NCBI RefSeq assembly: GCF_019492185.1
Contig: NZ_JAICCF010000005.1
Location: forward strand, 124,001 to 188,000
DNA length: 64,000 nucleotides
Direction: 5' to 3'
DNA from: Chitinophaga rhizophila
Lineage (GTDB): Bacteria; Bacteroidota; Bacteroidia; Chitinophagales; Chitinophagaceae
The stretch's first letter is position 1. Each line of letters begins with the position of its first letter. This document shows, piece after piece, positions 43,068 through 52,425 of the stretch. A program made the translations under genes and the position numbers. The notes beneath the pieces were generated by a model that ran no database searches, was not told the DNA's origin, and worked only from the letters and a program-made list of their open reading frames with translations.

Positions 43068-44516
43068 ATGTTATTTAATTCGATCAATTACGCTATCTTT
43101 CTACCCACAATATTTTTGCTCTATTGGTTGGCATGCCGGCAGCGTGTACGCTTGCAAAACCTATTGCTGCTGGTAGCAAGCTACTTCTTCTATGCTTGCT
43201 GGGACTGGCGCTTTTTATTTCTACTTATCTTCTCCACCATACTCAACTTTGGCATAGGAATACAGATAGAAGGGGCCAAAACACCTTCAGCAAAGCGACG
43301 TTGGTTTTGGCTGAGTATATGCCTTAACATGGTTTTGCTGGGCGTGTTTAAGTACTATGATTTCTTCGTTCTTTCATTGAGAGATTCATTATCTGGTATA
43401 GGGGTAGAAACAAATCTGTCTACGCTGGATCTGATCTTGCCAATAGGCATTTCCTTCTATACCTTCCATGGGTTATCTTATGTCATTGATATCTATCTGG
43501 ATCGTATCAGATCAGAAAGGAATTATATTGATTATGCGTTTTTCGTCAGCTTCTTCCCATTGTTGATAGCTGGGCCGATTGAACGGGCCACCCATCTGTT
43601 GCCACAGCTTAAAGCAACAAGAACATTTGACTATGATACCGCTGTAGATGGGATGCGTCAGATACTGTGGGGACTGTTTAAGAAAATTGTCATTGCCGAC
43701 AACTGTGCCAGGTTCGCTAACATACTGTTTGACCCGGCGGCCGAGTATTCAGGCAGCTCATACCTGCTCGGCGCTTTCTTCTTTTCTATACAGATCTATG
43801 GTGATTTTTCAGGTTACTCTGATATTGCTATCGGTACGGCAAGACTACTGGGGATTAATCTACTAAGGAACTTTGCATATCCCTACTTTTCAAGAGACAT
43901 CGCCGAATTTTGGCGTCGCTGGCATATCTCTTTGACTACCTGGTTCCGTGATTACCTGTATTTTCCTTTGGGTGGTAACCGTAGGGGCCTATGGCGTACT
44001 GTCTTGAACACTTTTATTATATTTCTCGTAAGCGGCCTATGGCATGGTGCTAACTGGACGTTTATTGTCTGGGGAGTATTAAATGCCTGCTATTTTCTGC
44101 CCTTGCTGCTACTTGGGAAGAACAGGCAACACCTGGATATCGTAGCTAAGGGTAGGCGTTTCCCTTCATTCACAGAGTTTCGGGGTATTACCTTCACCTT
44201 CACCCTGACAACCATTGCCTGGATTTTTTTCAGAGCGGAAAGTCTTACACATGCCTGGAAGATACTGCGTGCAGTATTCTCACCCTCTTTATTTCAATGG
44301 CCCTCGTTTCCAACTATTAACTATGCATATGTAAATTTGATATTGGTATTCTTTTTCCTCTGGATTGAATGGTTGGGAAGAGAAGAGCCGTACGCAATTG
44401 CAAAGTTCGGCCAGTCCCGTCCGGCGGTGGTCAGGGTAGCCTTTTATCTGCTGATTGGTTTTATGATTTTCTCGCTCCAAGGAAGGCAAAATCAATTTAT
44501 TTACTTTCAATTTTAG
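43068..44516 (+). CDS. MBOAT-family membrane O-acyltransferase (AlgI-like)
   Basis: A 482-residue polytopic membrane protein. It has the MBOAT layout with about ten hydrophobic helices, YDFFV and PIGISFYTFHGLSYVIDIY near the middle, EFWRRWHISLTTWFRDYLYFPLGG, and the catalytic His326 in SGLWHGANWTF. AlgI-type proteins pass acetyl groups across the inner membrane to an exported polysaccharide. The ATG at 43068 is preferred over one 30 bases upstream because family members start at MLFNS. The following gene encodes an SGNH-like partner. Confidence 0.92.
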   Translation: MLFNSINYAIFLPTIFLLYWLACRQRVRLQNLLLLVASYFFYACWDWRFLFLLIFSTILNFGIGIQIEGAKTPSAKRRWFWLSICLNMVLLGVFKYYDFFVLSLRDSLSGIGVETNLSTLDLILPIGISFYTFHGLSYVIDIYLDRIRSERNYIDYAFFVSFFPLLIAGPIERATHLLPQLKATRTFDYDTAVDGMRQILWGLFKKIVIADNCARFANILFDPAAEYSGSSYLLGAFFFSIQIYGDFSGYSDIAIGTARLLGINLLRNFAYPYFSRDIAEFWRRWHISLTTWFRDYLYFPLGGNRRGLWRTVLNTFIIFLVSGLWHGANWTFIVWGVLNACYFLPLLLLGKNRQHLDIVAKGRRFPSFTEFRGITFTFTLTTIAWIFFRAESLTHAWKILRAVFSPSLFQWPSFPTINYAYVNLILVFFFLWIEWLGREEPYAIAKFGQSRPAVVRVAFYLLIGFMIFSLQGRQNQFIYFQF

Positions 44517-44519
44517 TAT

Positions 44520-45452
44520 ATGTGGCACTTCTTGAGGAGGTTGGTGATGGTTTCTTTTGTCTTCAGTTTGCTCGTTACGGTACTGATTATTACCGGTAAC
44601 CGCATCCTGAGCAGAAAGGCGCGTTTTGAGATACTGCATACAGATACACTTATCATACTAGGGCACTCTCATCCGGAATGTGCGTATAATGACACCCTGA
44701 TCGCAGGCGCAAAGAATCTTTCATCTTCCGGTGAGTCTTATTTTTATACGCTTCCTAAAGTCAAAAATGTACTGGCGCAGAATCCGCACATCAAGGCGGT
44801 ATTTATTGAGTTTAGTAATAACCAGGTGGCTGCACCCATGAATAAATGGATATGGGGCGATAATTACATGGAAAGGCAATACCCCATCTATGCGCCATTT
44901 ATAGCTTCAGAAGATCGTCGTCTCCTGTTTGCTCATAATATGAGCGGATATATTACCTCGTCTTCTTTTGCATTGAAGCGGCAGGTTTTTAATATTCTCA
45001 CAAATAACTACGCCTATACAAGTGTTATTGGCGGGTACTACTACAACAATGTCAATAAATTGGACTCCCTGCTGGCCATCCAGCAACAATTACCTGTTAC
45101 TGGTTCAGATACCTCCCTTTCCAGGGAGAACCTGCGCTATCTGAAAGCGTGTATTGATGTTTGTTTGCAGAATGGGAAGCAGGTATACCTGGTAAGAACA
45201 CCGACACATCCCAAGTTCCCGGGACGTAGAAGCGAGCGGGTCTTTGAACAGGTAAGACGTGAATACTTCAATGACATTCCCTTTCTTGATTTTGCTGCTT
45301 TCCCGATTGCTGATACAGAATATGCAGACCTTGAGCATCTGAACTATTATGGGGCGCGCAGGTTCTCCATATGGATGAATAAAATGCTTAAAAATGGCTT
45401 ATTGTCTGTTTCTGAGAAGGATAGACAGTCATTTATTAATGAGCATCTGTGA
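44520..45452 (+). CDS. SGNH-like exported protein, partner of the MBOAT acyltransferase
   Basis: A 310-residue protein with one N-terminal membrane segment (about 8-26) and the rest predicted periplasmic. LIILGHSHPECAYND gives a nucleophile-type Ser50 in G-H-S, and the C-terminal D270-x-x-H273 in ADLEHLNYYG completes an SGNH-like triad, similar in arrangement to DltD or AlgX/AlgJ. It starts three bases after the MBOAT stop, so the two are translationally coupled and likely transfer an acyl group to a glycan. The acceptor is unknown. Confidence 0.75.
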   Translation: MWHFLRRLVMVSFVFSLLVTVLIITGNRILSRKARFEILHTDTLIILGHSHPECAYNDTLIAGAKNLSSSGESYFYTLPKVKNVLAQNPHIKAVFIEFSNNQVAAPMNKWIWGDNYMERQYPIYAPFIASEDRRLLFAHNMSGYITSSSFALKRQVFNILTNNYAYTSVIGGYYYNNVNKLDSLLAIQQQLPVTGSDTSLSRENLRYLKACIDVCLQNGKQVYLVRTPTHPKFPGRRSERVFEQVRREYFNDIPFLDFAAFPIADTEYADLEHLNYYGARRFSIWMNKMLKNGLLSVSEKDRQSFINEHL

Positions 45453-45464
45453 ACTTAAAATATA

Positions 45465-45514
45465 AAGTGCTGACAGGAAGGAGGCCGTATAAGAGCCTCT
45501 TGCTATCAGCACTT
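45465..45514. terminator. Bidirectional terminator hairpin
   Basis: AAGTGCTGA (45465-45473) pairs with TCAGCACTT (45506-45514), and an inner GAGGC/GCCTC stem continues it. It sits between the convergent SGNH and peroxiredoxin genes and could end both. The outer arm shares GTGCTGA with the terminator after prfB. Confidence 0.65.
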
Positions 45515-45551
45515 CAGTTAAACTACAATTGTAGTCCTTGTATAAGTAGTG

Positions 45552-46064
45552 CTACTTCGTCATGCCCTCTACCGCTTTCAGCGCCTCTGTCACATGCTTT
45601 GGCCCGTCCGTCATGTTATTAAACACATACGTTATCACACCCTGTTTATCCACTACGTAGGTCACTCTGCCAGGAATAAATACTTTCTTGGGTACGCCAA
45701 ATAGCTTGCGTACTTTATTTCCTTCATCTGCAAGCAATGTGTAGGGCAGGCGGTGGTGATCTGCAAAACTTCTGTGTGATGCTACATTGTCGCCGCTGAT
45801 ACCAATCACTTTAGCCCCTAATTTGGTGAAATCTTCATAAGCATCTCTAAAAGAACAGGCTTCTTTGGTGCAAACACTGGTTTCATCTTTAGGATAGAAA
45901 AAGATGACAATCGGATGTTTGCCGATGACAGTGCTGATGTCAAATGTCTGACCGTCCTGGTCCTGTAATGTAAATACCGGCGCCTTGTCGCCAGCTTTCA
46001 GTTGTGCCTGGGCTTTACCAAATAAAATCATAAATAGGATTATAAGTATAGATCTTGTTTCCAT
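45552..46064 (-). CDS. Exported PrxQ/BCP-type peroxiredoxin
   Basis: A 170-residue thiol peroxidase. A signal peptide (1-~20, ending KAQAQ) is followed by the AhpC/TSA fold with the peroxidatic Cys in DETSVCTKEACSF and a second Cys five residues later, the PrxQ arrangement with a likely intramolecular disulfide. Most BCP proteins are cytoplasmic; the leader here indicates periplasmic protection against peroxides. It is monocistronic. Confidence 0.88.
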   Translation of the reverse strand: METRSILIILFMILFGKAQAQLKAGDKAPVFTLQDQDGQTFDISTVIGKHPIVIFFYPKDETSVCTKEACSFRDAYEDFTKLGAKVIGISGDNVASHRSFADHHRLPYTLLADEGNKVRKLFGVPKKVFIPGRVTYVVDKQGVITYVFNNMTDGPKHVTEALKAVEGMTK

Positions 46065-46138
46065 CTGTATTTGTAATGTTAAATGTACGCACGAAATAGA
46101 AAATACGGCCGAAACTTTTCTTACCCGCTATTAATCAT

Positions 46139-46146
46139 TATTTTTG
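46139..46146 (+). promoter_or_regulatory. -7 promoter element of pyrR
   Basis: TATTTTTG is an exact TAnnTTTG match. A weak TTTC lies 18 bases upstream (46117-46120). It lies inside the reading frame that opens at 46083, and so supports a start further downstream, at the TTG at 46167. Confidence 0.5.
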
Positions 46147-46166
46147 ACGCTTTAAATCCGCAAACT

Positions 46167-46688
46167 TTGAAGACCATATTGAATGGTACGCAGGTGGCCA
46201 TAACCGTAGACAGGCTTTGTCACCAGTTGATTGAAAATCAGCTGGATTTCTCGCAGAGTGTGCTGATAGGCTTGCAGCCGAGAGGTATTTATCTGTCAGA
46301 CAGGATCTACCACACTCTGAAAAAATTACTGCCCGGAGTACATATTAATTACGGGAAGCTGGATATCACCTTTTACCGAGATGATTTCAATACTTCCCTG
46401 CATGTACCTAACGAGACAACTATTGATTTCTCCCTGGATAACAAAAAGGTGATCCTGGTAGATGACGTATTATATACCGGTCGTACTACCCGTTCTGCAC
46501 TCGATGCAATGCTCGATTTCGGGCGTCCTTCTGATGTGCAGCTGTTGGTACTGATAGATCGCCGTTTTACCCGTCAGCTGCCTATTCAGGCGGATTATAC
46601 CGGTCGTACCGTAGACGCTATCATCTCTGAAAAGGTGAAGGTTCGCTGGGCCGAACGTGATGGGAAAGATGAAGTTATCCTTGAATAA
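46167..46688 (+). CDS. pyrR: PyrR-type uracil phosphoribosyltransferase/regulator
   Basis: A protein of 173 residues when started at TTG 46167 (reading LKTILNGTQVAITVDRLCHQLIE); the frame opens at an ATG at 46083, but the extra 28 residues overlap a promoter element and are unlike PyrR. The PRPP-binding loop is VILVDDVLYTGRTTRSAL, and the C-terminal AIISEKVKVRWAE is typical. PyrR homologues have uracil phosphoribosyltransferase activity and, in Gram-positives, bind pyr mRNA; no RNA-binding target was recognised before pyrB here. It is followed by pyrB, which has its own promoter. Confidence 0.88.
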   Translation: MKTILNGTQVAITVDRLCHQLIENQLDFSQSVLIGLQPRGIYLSDRIYHTLKKLLPGVHINYGKLDITFYRDDFNTSLHVPNETTIDFSLDNKKVILVDDVLYTGRTTRSALDAMLDFGRPSDVQLLVLIDRRFTRQLPIQADYTGRTVDAIISEKVKVRWAERDGKDEVILE

Positions 46689-46733
46689 CCGGAACAGATG
46701 GATGCGCCCGATTGTCCGCATCCTGATTTTGAT

Positions 46734-46765
46734 TTTGGGATTTGTAGTCAGGTCATTTATATTTG
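46734..46765 (+). promoter_or_regulatory. Promoter of pyrB
   Basis: TTTG (46734-46737) and TATATTTG (46758-46765, exact) are separated by 20 bases. The ATG at 46774 follows only 8 bases after the -7 element, so the leader is very short or absent. Confidence 0.65.
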
Positions 46766-46773
46766 CATCTTAA

Positions 46774-47715
46774 ATGTCATTATCAGTAAATCATCTTCTC
46801 GGAATTCGCGGCCTGCAGCGCCAGGACATTGAACTTATTTTCCAAACAGCTGATCAGTTCAAAGAGGTTTTACAAAGACCAATCAAGAAAGTTCCTTCGC
46901 TCAGGGATACCACTATCGTTAATTTATTCTTCGAAAATTCAACCCGTACACGTATTTCATTTGAGCTGGCTGAAAAGAGGCTAGGGGCCGATGTGGTGAA
47001 TTTCTCCGCATCAGGTTCCTCTGTTTCCAAAGGCGAAACGCTTATCGATACGGTGAACAATATCCTGTCCATGAAAGTGGATATGGTGGTGATGAGACAC
47101 TCCGCTACCGGGGCACCTCACTTCCTCTCCAGGCATATTGACGTACCCATCGTAAATGCGGGTGACGGTATTAACGAACATCCTACCCAGGCATTGCTTG
47201 ATGCATTCTCTATCAGAGAAAGACTCGGCAGTGTGGCAGGAAAGAAGATTGCGATCTGTGGCGATATCATGCACTCAAGGGTTGCACTTTCCAATATCTA
47301 CTGCCTCAGGCAGCTGGGGGCTGAAGTAACAGTTGTTGGTCCGCCTACACTGATACCTAAGCATATGGAAGCGGCACTCGGTGTGAACGTTAGCTATGAT
47401 ATCCGTGAGACACTGGCATGGTGTGATGTAGCAAATGTTCTGCGTATTCAGCTTGAAAGACAGAATACGCCGCTGTTCTCCTCCCTCCGGGAGTATTCCC
47501 TGGCTTACGGGGTGAACAGAAAACTGCTGGACAGCCTTCAGAAAGAAATCATTGTGATGCACCCTGGTCCGATTAACCGTGGCGTGGAACTGGATTCTGA
47601 TGTAGCTGACTCCGGTCATTCTATCATCCTGAACCAGGTAGAGAATGGGGTAGCAGTGCGTATGGCAGTGCTATACCTGCTTTCAGGCAAGAAAGCTGGC
47701 AAAGTAGTAGAGTAA
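46774..47715 (+). CDS. pyrB: Aspartate carbamoyltransferase catalytic subunit
   Basis: A 313-residue transcarbamoylase with the carbamoyl-phosphate site ENSTRTRISFE and the aspartate-binding region near HPTQALLDAFSIRE and HPGPINRGVELDSDVAD. It condenses carbamoyl phosphate and aspartate, the committing step of pyrimidine synthesis. No pyrI (regulatory subunit) follows; the operon ends with a hairpin. It follows pyrR by 85 bases with its own promoter. Confidence 0.96.
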   Translation: MSLSVNHLLGIRGLQRQDIELIFQTADQFKEVLQRPIKKVPSLRDTTIVNLFFENSTRTRISFELAEKRLGADVVNFSASGSSVSKGETLIDTVNNILSMKVDMVVMRHSATGAPHFLSRHIDVPIVNAGDGINEHPTQALLDAFSIRERLGSVAGKKIAICGDIMHSRVALSNIYCLRQLGAEVTVVGPPTLIPKHMEAALGVNVSYDIRETLAWCDVANVLRIQLERQNTPLFSSLREYSLAYGVNRKLLDSLQKEIIVMHPGPINRGVELDSDVADSGHSIILNQVENGVAVRMAVLYLLSGKKAGKVVE

Positions 47716-47736
47716 CAAACACAACTAGAAAATAAT

Positions 47737-47773
47737 AGGGTGGAAGGCGGTATGCTTTTTCACCCTTTTTTTA
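47737..47773 (+). terminator. Terminator after pyrB
   Basis: AGGGTG pairs with CACCCT across an 18-base loop with an inner AAG/CTT pairing, followed by a run of seven T. It lies between pyrB and the convergent SusC-type gene. Confidence 0.72.
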
Positions 47774-47809
47774 TGTCAGAAAGTGACTGGTTAGTCCTGC
47801 GGCAGTATA

Positions 47810-50800
47810 TCAGAAGCTGGCGTTCAGTCCGATAGTGAATGAGCGAAAGAATGGGTACTGATAACCAATATTGGTAGCCTGCTCAGGATCGTAGTACCTA
47901 ATGCGCATACGGTTGGCCTCCCAGAGATCCTGTCCGGAGAAATATACACGCAGACTGTTTACCAGCGGATGGCTTCTATCAAAGTGGAAAGTATAGCCTA
48001 CCTGAAGGTTTTTCAGGCGGATATATGATGCATTCATTACCCAGAAGGAAGACGGTTGCAGATTCGGACTGTTCCCGGAATATAATCTGGGAAATTCAGC
48101 ATTTTGGTTTGTTGGGGACCAATGGTCGGTATGTATCAACCAAGGTTGTTGCCAGCCATCTACAAACGGCATCGCATATTTACCAGGTACCAGTACTTTT
48201 CTTGCACCGATACCCTGGAAGAAGATAGAGAAGTCAAATCCTTTACAGGAAGAGCCGGCGTCAAATCCAAAGGAATAACGTGGCTGTGAGCTACCCAGAT
48301 ATACCAGATCTCCGTGGTCTCCCTGTGTATGACTGCCCCCGTCTATCTTGCCGTCATTGTTTACATCAACGTACCTGATGTCTCCGGGAGCAGCCACAAT
48401 ACCCTGATAGGCGTGACCTTCAATATCTGCCGGACGCTGGAAATAGCCTTGCGCCTGATAACCAATAATGGCGTTGTAGGGCAATCCGCTCAGTCCGCGG
48501 TTGTTGCCATTAAGCCAGGCCGATGGTCCACTGGTGCTTAAAATCTTATTCTGATCATCAAAGATATTTGCATTTACCCAATAGCTGAACGGTCCGCGGT
48601 TATCACGCCAGCCCACATTTAGTTCCCATCCCCAGGAGCGTAGTACTGCATTGTAGAACCTGGGGGCCAGCCAGTTAACCTGCGGAAATGTCTGCTCCGC
48701 AATCTGCATCCGGCTGTTATGCTTCACAAAATAGTCTGCATTGATATTTAGTCTGCCTTTAAACAGGGTGAGGTCCAGACCGGCGTTGGTGGTAGATACG
48801 GTTTCCCAGTTATTGTTACCAGGGATGTACCGGTCGTTATCTTCATAATAGATCAGCGGATAACCTGCAGGATGTAGTAACTGATCACGATAATTGAAGT
48901 CATTGAGCCCGCTGCGCCAGTTAAAGTTGCCTAACATCCCCCAGGATGCACGTAATTTGAACTCGTCAACGAACCTGAATGCAGATGCAAACCATTTCTC
49001 ATTGTTCAGTCTCCAGCCGGCAGAGAAGGAAGGGTAGAGGTGTTCCCGCTGCATCTTCTTCTGTTGTGTGCTATTATAGCTTAACTGTGACGCTACCAGG
49101 TTGGCTTCCAGTAAATACCTGTCCTTGTAATTATAATTGATACGAGTAAATACTGACGCCAGTGAGCCTGATCCCTTGAAGTGCCTGGAAGTAGCCAGTA
49201 GCGGATCATTAAAGGACATCTGAGACATTTCATTCTCACTGACCCGATCTGCTATTCTAACCCGCTGATGCTGATAGTGACTTTCATAGGCATATCCTCC
49301 AAGGATATGTACAGTGTTTGCTTTGCCCGCGGAAAGGTCGTAGTCTGCCAATAATTGCAGACTATGCTGCACTTCCAGCAGATAGCCTCGTTTGAGTGTA
49401 TTTGGATCATTGACGCCATTGACATATCCATCTCCGTTATAGAAGTTCACAGTGCGTTTCCCCAGACCATCATGTGTAGTGGTCAGCTGCGGACTATACA
49501 CTGCTTTCAGCGTCAGGCCTTTGTATAAGTTTTCTGCTTTTAGTGTAAATACCGCATCTGCATACGACGTACGCTCGTCCCGTTTACCTCCATCTTTCAG
49601 TAATGCATGTCCGTTATATCCTGCGGTATATTTATTTGAGCCTGGCACATACAGCGGTACGCTGCCTGGCTGCTGATAAAGGAAGTTAAGTATGCCATAG
49701 TTACCATCGACACGCCATCCAGGAGATAGTGTGTTGCTTTTTGCATATTGCAGACTGGTTTCCAGGCTAAGTATATCGCTGAACCGGTTGTTAAAATTAG
49801 CCTGGAGGTTGGTACGGGAGGTTTTATCCCAGCCAGTATTAAACAATCCCTGGCGGGAAAACTGTCCGAAGGAGAAGAGGTATTGGTGATCAGAGTTACC
49901 ACCTCTGGCAGTCAGGTTATAGGTGGATGTTGTACTGTTACCACGGGTGACATCATCCAATGGGTCAATGTCGTCGTAATAATTGAAGTTTTGTGTACCG
50001 TCCAGGCGCGGGAGGTAATTAATTGCCGGATCTTTCAGCAGCTCAATGTCGCGGGACGTCCATACTGGTTGTAGGCCTGCATTCCCTGTAGCTTCATTCT
50101 GTAGCGATGCTGCCTGCCAGGAGCGCATCCGCCTGGGCATAGAAATAGGTGTTTCAATACCAAACAGACTACTGTATTCAACCGCTACTTTGCCGCTTTT
50201 GCCTCTTTTTGTGGTAACCAGCACTACGCCACCAGCTGCCAGCGGACCATAAATAGATGCAGCCGCTGCATCTTTCAGTACGGAAATAGACTCAATATCA
50301 TTAGGATTCAAGAGAGAGATAGAACCAGGAGCGCCATCTACCAGTACAAGTGGTTCACTATAATTGCCGGAAGACAGTCCCCTGATCTGGAGGTTAAAGC
50401 CTTCTTTCCCTGGCTGGCCATTGTTGCGGGTAACCAGCAATCCTGGGGCTGTACCTTGCAGGGCGGCCATGACGTTAGTGACCGGCCGGCTTTTCAGGCG
50501 ACGGCCTTCTACTTTTGTGATTGCACCGGTGATGTTAGCTTTCGTATGCAGACCGTAACCAATGATTACCAGGTCGTTTAATGTCTTAGGGTCGTTCTGA
50601 AGAACGATTTCTAATGTTTTGCGGTCGCGCAGAGATATTTCTCGTGCCTCATAGCCAATCAGGGAGAATTGAAGTACTGCTTGTCCGTTGACTACCGGTA
50701 TACGGAAGCGTCCATTTTCATTAGTACTTGCGCCGCTATGTGTATCTTTTTCCCGTATAGACACGCCGGCCAGTGGACGTTCTCCGTCTGTAATCAAGCC

Positions 50801-51259
50801 GGTTACAACATATTTCTCCGCTTCCTGGCTTACTGGGCGGCGGGTTATGCCGGGAGTGGAGGATGTTTCAGCTTCGGGATAAATGATAATCTGCTTATTC
50901 CGGATTTCAAACGCGTAGCCGGTATTGGTGAAGATGCGGCGTAATACAGTGGTGAGTGGTTGTTTATTTGCCTGAAGCGTGATAGAGCGGGCATTATCAA
51001 GAACAGTAGAGGAGATGGCGAAGGTAAGTCCGGTTTGTTTCTCTATGAGGCGAATGACCTGCCGGAGACTAGTCCTTGAAACTTTAAGGGTGACTTTTAT
51101 AGAGTCACCGTCCTGGAAGTTTGCTGAGTTAAAGTTTGTGGGGTAGGGGTTGGCATAGGATAAATAGGAAAATGACAGCCCTCCGCATACTAAAAACAAT
51201 AGTATGCACCAGCGCTTATAGTAAGTCGCCTTACGGAATGCTTGTATGATAAACTGCAT
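47810..51259 (-). CDS. SusC-type TonB-dependent transducer with N-terminal STN signalling domain
   Basis: A 1149-residue receptor. A long leader (1-~38) is followed by an STN (secretin/TonB short N-terminal) domain at about 50-125 (LKVSRTSLRQVIRLIEKQTGLTF), a carboxypeptidase-like domain at about 150-225, a plug with VIIGYGLHTKANITGAI, and a beta-barrel ending GLNASF. STN domains contact FecR-type anti-sigma factors, and the gene follows an ECF sigma and a FecR gene on the same strand, so it should regulate its own operon on ligand binding. No SusD gene follows; the next gene is the convergent pyrB. Confidence 0.92.
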   Translation of the reverse strand: MQFIIQAFRKATYYKRWCILLFLVCGGLSFSYLSYANPYPTNFNSANFQDGDSIKVTLKVSRTSLRQVIRLIEKQTGLTFAISSTVLDNARSITLQANKQPLTTVLRRIFTNTGYAFEIRNKQIIIYPEAETSSTPGITRRPVSQEAEKYVVTGLITDGERPLAGVSIREKDTHSGASTNENGRFRIPVVNGQAVLQFSLIGYEAREISLRDRKTLEIVLQNDPKTLNDLVIIGYGLHTKANITGAITKVEGRRLKSRPVTNVMAALQGTAPGLLVTRNNGQPGKEGFNLQIRGLSSGNYSEPLVLVDGAPGSISLLNPNDIESISVLKDAAAASIYGPLAAGGVVLVTTKRGKSGKVAVEYSSLFGIETPISMPRRMRSWQAASLQNEATGNAGLQPVWTSRDIELLKDPAINYLPRLDGTQNFNYYDDIDPLDDVTRGNSTTSTYNLTARGGNSDHQYLFSFGQFSRQGLFNTGWDKTSRTNLQANFNNRFSDILSLETSLQYAKSNTLSPGWRVDGNYGILNFLYQQPGSVPLYVPGSNKYTAGYNGHALLKDGGKRDERTSYADAVFTLKAENLYKGLTLKAVYSPQLTTTHDGLGKRTVNFYNGDGYVNGVNDPNTLKRGYLLEVQHSLQLLADYDLSAGKANTVHILGGYAYESHYQHQRVRIADRVSENEMSQMSFNDPLLATSRHFKGSGSLASVFTRINYNYKDRYLLEANLVASQLSYNSTQQKKMQREHLYPSFSAGWRLNNEKWFASAFRFVDEFKLRASWGMLGNFNWRSGLNDFNYRDQLLHPAGYPLIYYEDNDRYIPGNNNWETVSTTNAGLDLTLFKGRLNINADYFVKHNSRMQIAEQTFPQVNWLAPRFYNAVLRSWGWELNVGWRDNRGPFSYWVNANIFDDQNKILSTSGPSAWLNGNNRGLSGLPYNAIIGYQAQGYFQRPADIEGHAYQGIVAAPGDIRYVDVNNDGKIDGGSHTQGDHGDLVYLGSSQPRYSFGFDAGSSCKGFDFSIFFQGIGARKVLVPGKYAMPFVDGWQQPWLIHTDHWSPTNQNAEFPRLYSGNSPNLQPSSFWVMNASYIRLKNLQVGYTFHFDRSHPLVNSLRVYFSGQDLWEANRMRIRYYDPEQATNIGYQYPFFRSFTIGLNASF

Positions 51260-51273
51260 TATCCTCCGGACGA

Positions 51274-52281
51274 CTAATAAATTTCTACGAGGCTATCTTT
51301 TTGTACGGCCTGTACCTGTAATGTTTTGGACAGTATATCCAGTACCTCTGACAGAGATTCTTTATGGAAAGTGGCCAACAGCTTTTTGTCTGTCAGACCA
51401 TCTCCTTTGAGAACAATATTTACTTTATAGTAATCTGCGAGTACTTCCGCTACTTCTGAAAGTGGTGCATCCACGAAGGTTAGCTGACCGGTCTTCCAGG
51501 CAATAGGGTTATTGTTGCGGTGATGACGGGTACTGATCGTTGTGCCTGCCAGCAGCATTTCTGCTTCTTCGCCAGGTGTCAGGATTACAGATTTTTTCCC
51601 ATTCCGGTATACCGCTTTCACTTTTCCGCTTTGTACGAAGACTTTCACACCCTGTTTGGTCTCTTTAACGTCAAAGGAGGTACCAAGTACTTCAATATCA
51701 ACGTTTTTAAGATGAACAGAGAATGGCTTCTCCGGCATATGTTTAACATCCACGAATACTTCACCTTGCTGCACAAATATCTCACGGCTGTTTTTCTGGA
51801 AGTTCCGAGGATATTTTACGCTGGTATGCGCATTCAGGAATAAACGAGTGCCATCAGGCAGTAAAAGACTATCGGTATTCTGAGCGGTCTGTTGTGCGAT
51901 GTAAGCAGGCTGCCTGTAAATGATAACAGCGGCTGCTACAAGGATGGCCGCTGCTGCTGCCGCCCACCATACTCTGACGGTCATGGACTTTACTTTACCT
52001 TTAGCCACCGGCTGGGAAGCTGGCACCTGAGTAACAGTAGCTGTAACCGGAGGAAGGCTGGTAGCTGTCAGCTGAGCGTCCAGCAATTGCCACTGATGAG
52101 CAATGTCATAAGATGCAGCCGCAGGTAAAACCTCTCCCTGCCATAATGCCTTCGTTTCGAGGAAGATATCAAGATTGGCAGCGTCGAGCTGCAACCATTC
52201 ATCCAGTGAACGTTTGTGCTCCTCATTCCCTGGTTCCTCCAGGTAGCGGATAACGACATCGATATCAGGTTGCTGTTTCAT
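51274..52281 (-). CDS. FecR-family anti-sigma factor
   Basis: A 335-residue inner membrane protein. The N-terminal cytoplasmic part (1-~100) is followed by one transmembrane helix at about 103-122 (VWWAAAAAAILVAAAVIIY), a periplasmic FecR domain (LLLPDGTRLFLNAHTSVKYP) and a C-terminal DUF4974 domain (LTFVDAPLSEVAEVLADYYK). It would hold the upstream sigma factor inactive until the STN receptor signals. It lies 14 bases before the receptor gene. Confidence 0.93.
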   Translation of the reverse strand: MKQQPDIDVVIRYLEEPGNEEHKRSLDEWLQLDAANLDIFLETKALWQGEVLPAAASYDIAHQWQLLDAQLTATSLPPVTATVTQVPASQPVAKGKVKSMTVRVWWAAAAAAILVAAAVIIYRQPAYIAQQTAQNTDSLLLPDGTRLFLNAHTSVKYPRNFQKNSREIFVQQGEVFVDVKHMPEKPFSVHLKNVDIEVLGTSFDVKETKQGVKVFVQSGKVKAVYRNGKKSVILTPGEEAEMLLAGTTISTRHHRNNNPIAWKTGQLTFVDAPLSEVAEVLADYYKVNIVLKGDGLTDKKLLATFHKESLSEVLDILSKTLQVQAVQKDSLVEIY

Positions 52282-52425
52282 CTCTTAGTATTAATACAAT
52301 CAAAAATACCCTTACCATTAGTCTTTTTTAAAAAAAACCTTTTTAGGGTGTTTGTCCCTTGTTGAGCTTATGCTACATATATTATATATAGCAGGTAACA
52401 GATCATATAAAGGTAATGTTTCCGT

